In this document: positions 33,606 through 45,314 of the stretch, piece after piece
How the letters are laid out: every line of letters begins with the position of its first letter
Position numbering within the stretch: position 1 is the first letter of the stretch
Source of the DNA: Hysterium pulicare CBS 123377
Taxonomy: Eukaryota; Ascomycota; Dothideomycetes; Hysteriales; Hysteriaceae
NCBI GenBank assembly: GCA_000467715.1
Contig: AJFK01000639.1
Location: 1-64,000 of the forward strand
DNA length: 64,000 bases
Direction: 5' to 3'
Translations under genes and position numbers: made by a program
Notes under the pieces: model-generated
The model's database searches: none
What the model was told of the DNA's origin: nothing
The model's input: only the letters and a program-made list of their open reading frames with translations

Positions 33606-34213
33606 TGTGGCTAGATGCAGTGGCCTATCTGGCTTAGTGGCACCGATGCTGGGTCAGGTGAGGGTTATGCTGGAGGGAGCGCCAAGGGAGAGACCAAGGA
33701 CGGCTAAGCCGTGATATGATGTGATTGAAGCGAAGAGCAATGTGATTAGAAAGGGGTTGGGTTGAGGGCGAGTGGTAGATCCTGGCTGTTGGAAGGTGAA
33801 TGAGCGGAGTGAAAAGAGCAATTAGGCTACTAGTCTTGTTGACTGGGGACATCGAAGGAGACGGCGGTGTGAGCTAGAGACTTTCACCGACAGTACCAGT
33901 GGTGAAGAGGACGACTTCGTAGTGATGGTGAACGGGACATCCCTCACCCCGAAGATGGTGAGGTGTCTAGTGTCAAACGAGTGTGATGTGCTTGAGGATG
34001 GAAGAGAGTGTAGGAGAATCTCGATATTTCCTGAGGGGCTCAGTTCGAGGTTGAAGGCATTCAAGTGCAGCCATGACGAACGAGGTGCGAAAGGTCGCTT
34101 CCTTAATCAGACACAGCGGGCAGCACATTCGCACCACTGCATGTACACATCCTGTAACAACACAACAACGATGAGGTTGAATTCCAAAATGATTAGGCCG
34201 TGGCACTCATTCT
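33606..34213. other. Intergenic
   Basis: No gene is supported. It is the promoter of the F-box-like gene on the left, and the 3' side of the AA12 gene on the right. Confidence 0.5.
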
Positions 34214-35799
34214 TCATGCCAAGGGCATTGCCATCATGCCAGCTATGAGAAACGCCCATGAATCTCGCTGACCACAACCGTAGCTATTAAAACAACCGTA
34301 GCTACGCACTCCGCTGGCCTTCGAGCTCGTTGGTTTTGACGCACTCCCGGTGCTCGATGATGCTAGCCCAGAACTTGGAGATGCAGAGTTTGCTGAGCCG
34401 CCGTCCAACCTCGAGACCACATATATCTCGCCTGTGGCGTCACTGCTCATAAAAAGCCGTCCTTTGCCATCCCAAGCAAGACCCACAGGTCGAAAACATT
34501 GATCTGGACATTTCGAGTTGTTTTGGTTGGCTACAATATCAATGGCGGCTTTACTACTGTTGGCGGGCTCTACAGGAGAGCCGTTGGCAAACTCAATTAC
34601 CGATAATTTGTACCCGATTGGATCTGTACGATCCCTTTGAGATTCGTTAGTAAACATCAAAGGATTTGCTGAGCATCTTACTCACCAGCTGCCATGGAAG
34701 GTAACCCATGCGGCGGTGCCGTTTTCGTTGAATTTTAAATCCAACGGAGCCATGTGCGCTTGAAAGGTCAGCCGCGGTGGGACGCGATCATTTTGACAGA
34801 AAGTGTCATTGATTGTGGCATTCTGATCCCCGATAGCGAATTGAGTTCCTACTTGGAGTGCCGTGTTGTTTGGGATTCCCCCTACATCCCAAGCGGCGAA
34901 GCAAGACGGATACCCATAATTCTGGCCCTGCTGAGCATATTCTGTGCCGTTTAGATAGCCGTGGAAGTTCATTTCTTCGCCGGGATTATCTTGATGGATA
35001 TTGTCCCCGGCCCTGGTCATCTCGTCCACGCTATTCTCAACGGAATAAATGCCACCAGTGAGCGGCTCTTCGGCGACGCCTACGGAATTACGCAGACCCC
35101 AGCCTAACAGCAAACCGTCGTTCACATAGTCGTAGGGGGATGAGGTTACGTTCGTAAGGTTGAAGGCCTTAATCTGACTGTGACCGGAAGAAATATCTTC
35201 GGCTGCTAAATCCAGATTCGAGGTACTACCCCTACTGACTAGTAGTAAACCCTCGGCCTTGCGAGGCAAAAGTAACGTTCTCGTGGTGTGATCGTCAGTG
35301 TTCATCCCGCCAATTAATTGACGAGGAGCGGATGTATTCTGGCTGGAGGCGGCATCGTAGTCCCAGGCATATACAGCCTCTGCTGAGGAAGCATAGAGAG
35401 TTTTCCCATCACCCGACAGCTCAATTCCATGGTTCAACTATAGATCGCTGTTAGGAATATGTGAAGAGCCTCGCTGCTAGGTCGGCAATCGCTCACAGTA
35501 CTATCTTGAATGACATCAATGGCTTTGCCTGCGATGATACAAGAACCGCCATTATCTGTCAAGTTCAGGCTGGACACTCCTTTCCCCTGTTCAATGACCA
35601 GGAGGTGCCCACTGGAATCGAACTTGATACCCCGGGGTTTGGTAAGACCCGAAGCTACGACTTTGACATCCCAACCTGACGCGACGGATGGCGCGTGTTT
35701 TGGCGCGATTGTCGTGGAGCATGCAGGTGCGCTCGAGGTCTGCGCGCGGACAATAGCAAGGTAGCAAAGAACCAGTAGGCTATAATGGAGACCAGGCAT
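34214..35799 (-). CDS. Secreted PQQ-dependent pyranose dehydrogenase (AA12, sorbosone dehydrogenase-like)
   Basis: A six-bladed propeller oxidoreductase of the AA12/L-sorbosone dehydrogenase type, which uses pyrroloquinoline quinone to oxidise sugars outside the cell. Exons 35799-35497, 35437-34686 and 34634-34214 give 491 residues. A signal peptide is clear (MPGLHYSLLVLCYLAIVRAQ). Propeller runs include SGLTKPRGIKFDSSGHLLVI, LNHGIELSGDGKTLYASSAE, GWGLRNSVGVAEEP, EEMNFHGYLNGT with NYGYPSCFAAWD, and APLDLKFNENGTAAWVTFHG joined to SWDRTDPIGYKLSVIEF, then CFRPVGLAWDGKGRLFMSSD. The GRNSVG-like and HGSWDR motifs are family marks. A Ser-rich linker (SASPSSGLASSSTGSASKPT) and a hydrophobic end (WAFLIAGMMAMPLA) indicate a GPI anchor. 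Many NxS/T sites fit secretion. Sugar preference is not readable. Confidence 0.88.
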
Positions 35800-36996
35800 G
35801 TTGAATGATAAATCCGGGGGCGGGGGAACTAGATTAAGGTACAAGCGATGCAGGTACAATCGGCAGTGCAGATGAGTTCCAGGTCTCCGGGTGATCGTGA
35901 AAGTGGGAGGTGGTTGTTAATAAATGCAGAAGGACGAGCCCAAAATCCGGAAAGCCCCAACAGTTAAGACGTCGATTTAGATGAAGGCAAGGACAAGTCG
36001 TACAGCCGCCAGTGGGAAGCTATTCAACTGCGTCATCGTCCATCCCTCTCGAAACACGGAATGTCTCTAGCCTGGACGGGCTGTTCCTTTGCAAAGCAAC
36101 CGACAGCATGTTTCAAAAGGCACAAATGCCGAGTCATTGCGGGGGAACGCGTCGCGGTCTCGCCTGAAGAAGACTGATGAGCCGTGCTATCACGCCGCAG
36201 AAGTCTTCATCCTTCACACAGCACGTGCATCGATATTGGCCTTGACTTGGCTCTTGCTGAGGGCTTCGGGACGGAGCACAGATTTTTCAATTGGGTCAGG
36301 GGCAGGAAAATCACGACTATATTAAGGTCCTTGGGTAATGGGCAAGGAAGACCCTGCCGCCAAAGGTTGATAATATTCTACACATATGAGCAAGGACCAC
36401 ACTCCGATTCGTTCACCCTCCCAAGACAGGAAACGCTCGTAAGATGTTCAATGTTTTACTTTCATAGCTGGCAGACTAACGCTGTTATATATGCTGGACG
36501 TCTAATCCATATTCAGAAGCACCATCATTCAAGACAAACCAACCCAAGTTTTATACATAGCCGACGTTTACTCAGGCACACAATGGACGCCTGGTGTACC
36601 TAGTCAAAACTGACAGACGTGACCCCAATTACAACGCCTTGAACAACAGCAGAAGGTTGATGCATCCAACCAACCCGTCCCACATAGGGAGCTTTTCCGC
36701 GTGCGCTGTCCACATTCAAAATGAAAAGCCCAAACAATGCAATCGATGCGCATAGAAAAGAGAGATGCAAGATCCGCTCAAATGCAGGAAACAGTGCTTC
36801 AAAAGCTGCGCGAAAGAGGAAAGACACGATGTGAAGGTAAAGTGCTAGCCACAAGCGCTCATACGCTAATCTAGAAACAAAGACACAGAAGTGAACTTTT
36901 CTCTGTCCGCACTTTTATTTTTGGTTTCGTAATAGGAGTTGTTCCCGGAACGAGACCAGTACGCTCACAATGCTCCAATACATCGTAGCTTATGCA
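35800..36996. other. Intergenic
   Basis: No confident gene in 1.2 kb. A minus-strand frame at 36880-36600 is hydrophobic and exon-like (LHLSFLCASIALFGLFIL) with an acceptor-like TTTCTAG before it, but no phase-compatible donor was found in the gene to the right and it has no ATG. Confidence 0.4.
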
Positions 36997-39900
36997 TTAG
37001 ACCGTCATTAGTTTCATCTGTGATGCTGAATCGTTTTCTGCCTGGAATATTTTGCTAAAGGGAGGTTCTTTCGGGCTCGTACTGGAGCTGGTGTAGATAC
37101 CTTCCGCATCTCGTAGTACTTCTTTGACTTTCCGTGCCAAAGTGTTGACATATGGGACGATACGTCTGAGAGTTGCTGTATCGAAAGGAACCTTTTTACT
37201 GGGGGGTGCGGGTTGTGCATTGGCGATTGGCTCGTGGATACTCTTCCGCTTTTGCAATGCTTCAATTACTGATCGCGCTTTTGCTTCAGAGTCTTTGCGT
37301 GGTCGTGTTGTGGGAGCCTTGTATGCTGGCGAAGCTATGTATTTCGTGGAGGGAGGAGGCGTTGACTGTGGTCCAAAAATGTCATGATTCGACGGCAGAA
37401 TCGACTTTCTTCTTGGACGGCTGCTTTGAGAAGCGGGATGAGACAGGTGGTGAGGGGACTCATCATTCGCTAAGATGCCGGATTTGCGTCTGCTACGATC
37501 GTTATTGGGGGTTGAGCCCGACACGTCATCAAAAGCATCCGCGTCAAACCCTGGAGACGAAGGCGGCGATAGGCGAGGCACTCCATCCCCTTCTGCTTCC
37601 TGGTCCGCAAGATCAATCATTGCATCTACTTCTTCCCACATGCTGGCATTCGGGCCTTCTAGAAGACCAAGAGTGACTGCCCGAATCCGTTGCTCTTTTA
37701 GTTCTTCAATGAGAATACCCCACTCTCTTAAAAGTCCGATGTTGGCAAGCACATTGCTCTGCTGCTCTTGAATATTCTTGGGCACAACCATGGCCATACC
37801 GCTGTCGGCCCTTTGGTTGTCACCTTCGTTCGAAACTGCAGGCAGCTCGGTGCTGTCTGAAAAGTCAAAGTCGTCATTCCAATCCTCGGTCACGCCCTTG
37901 CTTCCGACGCCCCATGTTCCAAATTTATTCGTGACCACTGTGCTCCGCTTGCCAGCGACATCCGGAACCACAGGCACACTTTGACTACGAGCATGCAGCG
38001 CACTCGGCGCCCGACGACAAACAGCTCTGCTGCCTCTACTATCGGTGTCTTTCTTGCCATGTACTGTTTTCGGACGTGGCGGCGTGCGATTGCCCGAGCT
38101 TTTATCAGTTGGTTGCTGCTCCGACCAATCAAATATGCAGCTTCGAGCGTCCCTATCAATATGATCAGAGTGAAAATGTTGCGAAATTGGTGGTCTCTGA
38201 GCAGATCCGGAAGCCAGTAGGCGAGGGTTATGGCGCCCAAGGGATACAGGTGTGGCCACATGCGTGGCTGGAACGTAGTCAACCTCATCGTCCCATGGTT
38301 CCTCCTCCTCCTCCTCAAAAGACCACCTACTATCGTCATCCTCTTCAGCTCCATTGTCCCATTCCAAGGTTCCGAGACTGAGTGGTTTTGGCATGTCAGG
38401 TGGTGACGAGGGGATTAGCGAAGGGAAAAGAGGGTTGCCATTAGTCCTCGTTGCTGTTGGTGAATCATGACTTGTTCTATCAGGAACAATTGTTCGGACT
38501 GGTGTTGTGATGCTCTCCTCCTCTTCTGCAATGCTCTGATTACCCGCAGTACTTTCCGTAGTGGGTTCCCGAAACGTTCCTCGAGGAAGTAGATCCCGTA
38601 GCGCGGTGACTTTGCTTTTTGACAATTGGGGAGGTGATTCATCAAATATGGTCTCAATGCGAGGGCCCCGGGCCCCTGTAGTACTTTTCGTTGCGCCTGT
38701 TCGCAGTGAATCAAACAGGGTTTCGCTCTGAAGATCAGTATCATCCTCATCGCCGGACCCTACTCCGCGAGCTTCGTTATCAGAACCCACCAATGTCGAT
38801 GCTTGCTCCGAAGGAGCAACGGAATGGCGAGAAGGGCGACCGCCTGCAGGAAGGAGAGTAGGAGAAGGGGGGAGGTGGCTAGAACTTCCTGATGCTGAAG
38901 GTCTGAAAGAGTTGCGGGGTATCGATGATGGTGTAGCATCTTCCCTTCCAGTTGCATACTGAGACGGAATTGCTGGTCTGGGAGATGAAGCGGCGATGAG
39001 TGAGGCATTGTTTGGATTGATAACAGCACTGTCTCTTGGTGAAGAATATATCTCGCGCCGGGAAAGAGTAGGATCTGTTAGGTCCCGCCGAGCCGCCGGT
39101 CTTTCTGACTCCCCATGTGCAGTGACACTGTGCCTGGTACCCATTGCGAGAAGAGGAGCAGAGCTCACTCGTTTGCTCGACTTGCGAGTGAGTTTCGTGC
39201 TAGGCGTTTTGACTGTTCGCTGCTTCCGCGAGGTAGATAGAATGTCGCTGATGGAGAAGGATCGTCGAGGTCGAGCCTCGTCAGCGATTTCCGCAGATAT
39301 TCGATGCGTGGGAATATCATCCGGCGAAATAGACGTATTTGTATTTGTTGATATAACAGCGGCCATGTTGAGCGGCGTGCCCGGTCTACTTAGGAAATAT
39401 ATACTATCACCATCTTGGCTTGAGGATTCATCAACGTCGATGGAACACGCTGGTGACACGGATTGAGCCAATAGTAAAGTCGGCCTATGCTTCTCATCAG
39501 GAAAAATTCTTTTCACGGTCTTCGGGTTGCCAGATGCATTTCGCTTTTTAGACAGCGTGCTGTCCTTTGATACCTTCGCGGTAAAATACTGGGTATATTG
39601 CAAGTCGTGATTCACTGCCGATGGGCGAAGAGGCTCTTCGATGGAAGATGAATCTTCCACAGGCGTCTCCATTAGAGTGGAATGGTATTGGAGGGTGGCA
39701 GAGCGCTGATGACTTGTGGCAGGGCGCCGAAATGTCGGAAGACGAGTACTAGAACTTTGAGACGGGGAATCGTGGGGGCTCCGGACGGACGAAGATCGTT
39801 TGACCAACTTATTTGGGGGCAACGGGGAGGGAGACCGTTTTCCTATTATGGGTGCGGTAGAGCCATCATGCGAAAATGCCATTGAACCATTGGAAGCTGA

Positions 39901-40622
39901 AACAGAGGGTGATAATGGGCCTGGACTTGAGTTTCTGCTCGAGTGTTGCGATGCAGAGACGACAGACAGCCGCTTGAGCCAAGAGGAACGAGGTCGTAAG
40001 GTTGAAGTGGGGTCGATATCATCCGAATCATATTCACTGGGAGGAATGTACCCATTGACTATACCATCGTGAAGCTGAGAGGTAGCGTCTCCACTCGTCA
40101 TTCTCCTTACAATCCTGCGTTGTGGGGGCCGTCCATCTTGACTCCTTGGGGGTGCAATGCGGGATGAGGCCGAGGTAGACAGGGGCAACGGGGAGCTGAA
40201 GGAGAAGGTAGCGTTCGTCGACGATGAAGTTTGAATGGCAGAAGGCATTGGCTGGTCTTCCAGCACTCTGGCTGGCGTCGATTTCCTCTTGTTCGCAGGG
40301 TCAAGGGAATGTTCAGGTCTTCCGAAAGACAATTGAACGGTGGCTGCCCCAACGATAGTAGCAGTAGCACAAAGCTGTGGGACAAGTTGGGTCAGTCATT
40401 ACGGCTGGTGAGACTTAAGATGCGAGTGATAAGAAATTGAAACAGGAAAACCCATTGCCGGTCTCGGGACAACGAGCAGATGAGGCACGAAGCATGGCTA
40501 AACATTGGCTGCCGGTGAACACAGCGCAACGTGAACGAGATGCGGGCATTTGGGCAAGGGAGAGCAGAGGCAGTGGGCAAGGGAGAGCAGATGGAATGAT
40601 TTACCGTTGGTACCGTTTTCAT
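36997..40622 (-). CDS. Large, mostly disordered conserved fungal protein of unknown function
   Basis: An uninterrupted frame from 40374 to 36997 encodes about 1,125 residues, mostly Ser/Pro/Arg-rich and probably unstructured, with many SP and RRKS-like phosphosites. Two parts look ordered: a block near residues 830-930 with KFGTWGVGSKGVTEDW and NDDFDFSD, then VPKNIQEQQSNVLANIGLLR followed by EWGILIEELKEQR and WEEVDAMIDLADQEAE; and a C-terminal helix pair (RKDSEAKARSVIEALQKR, FDTATLRRIVPYVNTLARKV). The WNDDFDF motif loosely recalls Byr4/Bfa1-type septation regulators, which is a guess. The open frame has no ATG before residue 42 of the long exon. A tiny first exon 40622-40605 (MKTVPT) joined by a 230-bp intron to 40374 restores an ATG in phase; starting at the internal ATG at 40251 is the alternative. 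An acidic run of six Glu is encoded near 38310. Confidence 0.7.
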
Positions 40623-42430
40623 CTTACAGACCAAGTCGCCTTGACCTGCAAATCAACGAAGGGCTCGTGACGACGCGGTGCGTGGTCCAGAGCATTATTA
40701 TGGCATGTCAAGGAGGCCGACACGACTGCGTACCAAGGGACGAGGCCTCGAGAGGGACGGGAGGGCGCAGGACAAAGTGTGGACAAACCACTCGAGCGAG
40801 GGAGGTGGAGAGCAGCAGCAGTAGTCTGAGTGACAGAGCGGAGAGAGAGTCTCTGAGTGAAGGACGCAAAAGCTGCAAAAGCCCGCCGCTTTCTTAGGAT
40901 CGGGCTTGCTTTGATGTTCGACAGGGCAACCCCAGCTTTGGACGGATTCCGCTCGTTTAGCGAGACGCTGGCCGGCGAGATCCAAGAATGTCCAACGCGA
41001 CGCCGAGTATTGCGAATTGCAAACTACCGCTGCACTGGCGAGCAAGTGCCTCGCCCGTCAGGTGTCGCTGTCGCTGTCGCTGTCGCAGCCTCGGCCGGCC
41101 AGTTGTACGGCTGCTAACTTGCTACCGGGTCAGAGCCGCGTGAAGCAGCGCAGGCCAACGCCGTACCACGTAACAACCACTTGTCTCTGTTTGCAATGGC
41201 GCGGATGCAAATCAGGGACGCATCGAATGTTCAGCTTCGGCGCACTCGTCCCCTCACTGCTGACTACCTGGCTAGCCTACCAGACATTGGCAATGCTCTG
41301 CAACCCTCGAGTGTCCGCTGCCGTCAAACGCAAGCAAGGCTCGACGTCGCTAAGACGCTTCACACAATCCTGTCTATGGAACTCTGCCGGCGGCGAGGTG
41401 CAGATTGTCGCCCGCGGGTTTGCACGCGTGAGTCTGGCATTGTTTGCAGGATGTGCTTTTAGGCATCTCTGGGGCAAACTCACAATAATCAACAGGAGGA
41501 ACGCTGGCCCAGGCTCCGGGTTGACGAACCGCCAATAGCTGCTGAAGAACCATGGCGAGCACCTCACCAATCGCAGGAGATGGAACAGTACCGCGTCCTC
41601 TGGCGCTGACGTGCGGTTGTTTCGGGCTGCAGGATCTTCATGGGAAGGCAATTGATACGACAAGGGTCATTGCTTCGTCGGGAGTGCCGCCAGGAAGATG
41701 CGGCTTAGGTAGTGGAGATAGCGACTTGGTACGTACACGTTACGGAGCAGATGCATGTTCAAGCCGACTGGGAAACCCTCGACCCTGTTGAACGGCGAGA
41801 TGGATGCTATTGATGAAGCTCAATGACTGCAGCCGTGCCATTCTATCGCCGGCTGGAGACGCTCTCTGCACGACGTGATCGCTAGAGCCTACAGAAGCGG
41901 CAGGTGTTCTGACAGAAGGGCCTCCAAAGAGGTCTACCTAGGTATGGGGTCTGTATTCCACGCCCGCCATCTGTCAAGCCCCCAGGTATGGCTTCCGGGA
42001 ATCCTTGACGTCCATCCATGCGGCTTGAGGAGTGATGCGAGAGATAGCGCGTCGTCGACGCGCTCGAAATATATTACGGCTGGTTACAGTGTTTCCGTTG
42101 GGCTGATTGGCTTACCTTTGCTGTTCGCCCAGCTTTCTAGAAGAAATAGTTAAAAACTCCGAGTGCTCATTCAGTCGTAAGGTGCTCTGCATCGTGATAC
42201 TCATCGATCATCACTTGCCTTGCCGCCGTGGTACAAAGCAATTATTAGTAGGACAGAAGCGCGCACAAATCAAGACAAAACGAACGAAGGGCGGAAGCTC
42301 GCCTTCCAACGAAGTTGCACCTTGCCTCCACTTACCTTGCCTTCCTAGGCCGCGCCACAAATCCCAATTTATTCGGCGTATTCGAAGCGAAAGTAGGACA
42401 GACCTGCTGCCACCACGCACGTAACCCATC
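40623..42430. other. Long intergenic region upstream of gcn20
   Basis: No gene is supported in 1.8 kb. It is GC-richer than its surroundings and carries a short hexamer run (GTCGCT, about four copies) near 41063-41087. It must hold the promoters of gcn20 (plus) and of the large disordered protein gene (minus). Open frames on both strands overlap and look like composition effects. Confidence 0.45.
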
Positions 42431-44947
42431 ATGGAGACTGAGATAAGAGCTCAGATCCAAAACATCGACCCAGTTTTAGTAGATTACTGTTCCGGCTACC
42501 TCCTTCACGCCTCAAAAAGCTTTGCTTTTGATACAGATGCCAATGCCGCGTCGCCGCTCGACGAAGCGGCTTCGACCATCACAGCAGTGCTACTTTCCGC
42601 CTCAGGTGATCTCTCCAGTCAAAATGAGACGATCATCCAGAATCTCGTCGACAAGTTCGTCTCTCGGCTGACTGCGGCGAACGGTGTTGATGGAGAGAAG
42701 CGGCAGATGGCCCCTTCGGCCAAGAAGCTGGATCAAGCCATCCACGTGGGATCCCAGCGCAACATATCATCAACCTTAGGTTTGACCGGTGGAGGAGTCG
42801 ATCTCGAGTCTGCAAACACCAGGAAAGTCGAATCGAGAGTTGATCGTAAGAAATTAGAGAAAGCTGAGCGAAAAATCCGTGCCAAGCAAGACAGGAAGGT
42901 TATGAAGAATGTCGAATATGAGGCATCAAGACTCGTTCATCAACCTGATGAAACTCAGTCCTACGAAGAGTTTTATATGGCCGTTAATCCTCTACAATTG
43001 GGCTCTGAATCTAGCTCCAAGAGCAAAGATATCAAGATCGATAGCGTTGATATATCGATCGCCGGACTGCGAATATTGACAGACACAAGCCTCACCCTAG
43101 CCTATGGCCGAAGATATGGTCTGGTAGGTCAGAACGGTATTGGTAAATCTACTTTGCTTCGAGCTCTAAGCCGGAGAGAGGTTGCAATTCCAACGCACAT
43201 TTCGATTCTGCACGTCGAGCAAGAGGTAAGAAACGTTTGATCTGGAAAGGATGGCTCGTCGGACATTAACACACCAACTCTAGATCACTGGCGATGACAC
43301 TCCTGCTTTACAGGCAGTCCTTGACGCCGATGTTTGGCGCAAGCATCTCCTTAAGGAACAAGACGTGAGTTCTTCTCAATTATAGGGTCAGTCAGGGTGT
43401 TGACGATGTTAGAAAATCTCCAAAGAATTGATGGAACTCGAGGCTGAACGATCCACAATGGCGGACACATCTGCAGATGCCGCCAAGCTAGACCAGCAGC
43501 GTGAAGGTCTCGACATCACTCTAAGTGACATTCATGCCAAACTTTCAGAGATGGAATCAGACAAGGCGGAGTCTCGAGCAGCAACCATCCTTGCTGGTCT
43601 CGGTTTCTCTACCGAACGGCAACAATTTGCCACCAAAACTTTTTCTGGTGGTTGGAGAATGAGATTGGCACTGGCCAGAGCTCTTTTCTGCGAACCTGAC
43701 CTACTCCTCCTTGACGGTATGTGCTATTCAACCATCAGTGAGCTAGACTAATGCCAAACTAGAGCCGTCTAACATGTTGGATGTACCGTCTATCACCTTC
43801 TTGTCGAATTATTTGCAGACCTATCCCAGCACTGTATTGGTCGTGTCTCACGATCGAGCATTCCTGAATGAAGTGGCTACAGACATTATCCACCAACATT
43901 CTGAACGACTGGATTACTACAAGGGCGCCAACTTCGGTGAGAAATGTCTATGACCTCTTCGGGTAATGCAGCTAATCCCCAACAGATTCTTTCTATGCCA
44001 CCAAGGAAGAGCGTCGTAAGACAGCCAAACGTGAATACGAGAATCAAATGGTCCAGCGGGCTCACCTTCAAGGTTCGTTCGTTCCCTCACCAGTATCATG
44101 GCGCTTGATTGTTGACTCATCTCCAGCTTTCATTGATAAATTTAGGTACAATGCGGCCAAATCATCAGAGGCCCAGTCTAGGATCAAGAAATTGGAGAAA
44201 ATGCCTGTTCTACAGGCACCAGAAGCGGAATACACTGTCCACTTCAAGTTCCCAGAAGTTGAAAAGCTGTCTCCCCCTATTATTCAGATGAGCAGTGTCA
44301 CTTTTGGATACAGCAAAGACAAGATTCTCTTGAATAATGTCGACCTGGACGTTCAGCTTGATTCTCGGATAGGAATCGTTGGACCCAACGGAGCTGGTAA
44401 AACGACAGCCTTGAAGCTACTCATTGGGGCGCTTCAGCCTACAACGGGCTTGATATCTCAGAACCCTCGTCTAAGAATGGGGTTCTTCGCCCAACATCAC
44501 GTCGATGCGCTGGACCTCAATGCTAGTGCAGTTGGATTCATGGCGAAAGAGTACCCTGGAAAATCGGATGAGGAGTATCGGCGGCATCTTGGTGCATTTG
44601 GAATCACGGGAATGACTGGGCTGCAGAAGATGGAGCTCCTGTCGGGAGGGCAGAAGTCGCGCGTAGCATTCGCCTGCCTGTCTTTGACCAACCCACACAT
44701 ACTTGTTCTGGATGAACCGTCAAATCATCTGGATATTGAAGCTATGGACGCGCTGTCGGAGGCGTTGCAGAAGTTCCAAGGTGGTGTTTTGATGGTCAGT
44801 CACGACGTCACCATGCTGCAAAGTGTGTGCACGAGTCTCTGGGTGTGCGACCATGGGACCATCGAGCATTTCGACGGCACCGTCAAGGACTACAAGCGCC
44901 GCATCACCGCCCAAGCCAACGAAGCTGGCGTTGTACAGGCTCACTGA
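42431..44947 (+). CDS. gcn20: ABCF ATPase Gcn20
   Basis: Gcn20 is a soluble twin-ATPase that binds Gcn1 on ribosomes and helps activate the Gcn2 kinase under amino-acid starvation. Exons are 42431-43225, 43284-43364, 43413-43716, 43763-43936, 43986-44072 and 44127-44947 (753 residues; yeast Gcn20 has 752). The N-terminal region (about 1-200) is the Gcn1-binding part typical of Gcn20. ATPase 1 has Walker A GQNGIGKST at 233-241, signature FSGGWRMRLALA and Walker B LLLLDEPSNMLD. ATPase 2 has Walker A GPNGAGKTT, signature LSGGQKSRVAFA and Walker B ILVLDEPSNHLD. The linker between them (EERRKTAKREYENQ) is the charged ABCF arm. All five introns are 46-58 bp and join in phase. No membrane segments are present, as expected. 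Confidence 0.97.
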
Positions 44948-45314
44948 TTGTGCCTTGCAAGCAGTAGCCATAGATAGATAAACATGACAAAGGAGCGTGC
45001 AAATGATTCTCTTGATTCGGTGTGCGAAGTGCCTAGGCCAAGCCTGGACGTGAAGCGGGAGCTTAGCCACCAAGCAACCAGGATATTTGGGTCTTGTCCA
45101 GCCTCACCACCACCATCCACAGCACTTCATCACCAGCACACTCGTACGCGCTCACAGCAAACAGAGACTCCGTCGTCAATCTGTTCTTTCCAATGCTACG
45201 AGCCCCCTCTTAACCCACCAGCGCGCTGCACCAATTGACGACGAGTGACGCCCTTGCCCCCTTCATCTCATCAGCTACTTCCATCAATCAAGTTTACTCC
45301 ATAAATCCGTCACC
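44948..45314. other. Intergenic, gcn20 to Whi2-like gene
   Basis: No separate gene. It must contain the promoter and perhaps the missing first exon of the Whi2-like gene. ATGs at 44984, 45002 and 45192 are candidates, none linked with confidence. Confidence 0.4.

Noticed and set aside
36600-36880. Hydrophobic minus-strand frame as a last exon of the 1,100-residue protein
   Set aside because: No donor of matching phase exists in the upstream gene, which already ends in a stop, and the frame has no ATG.
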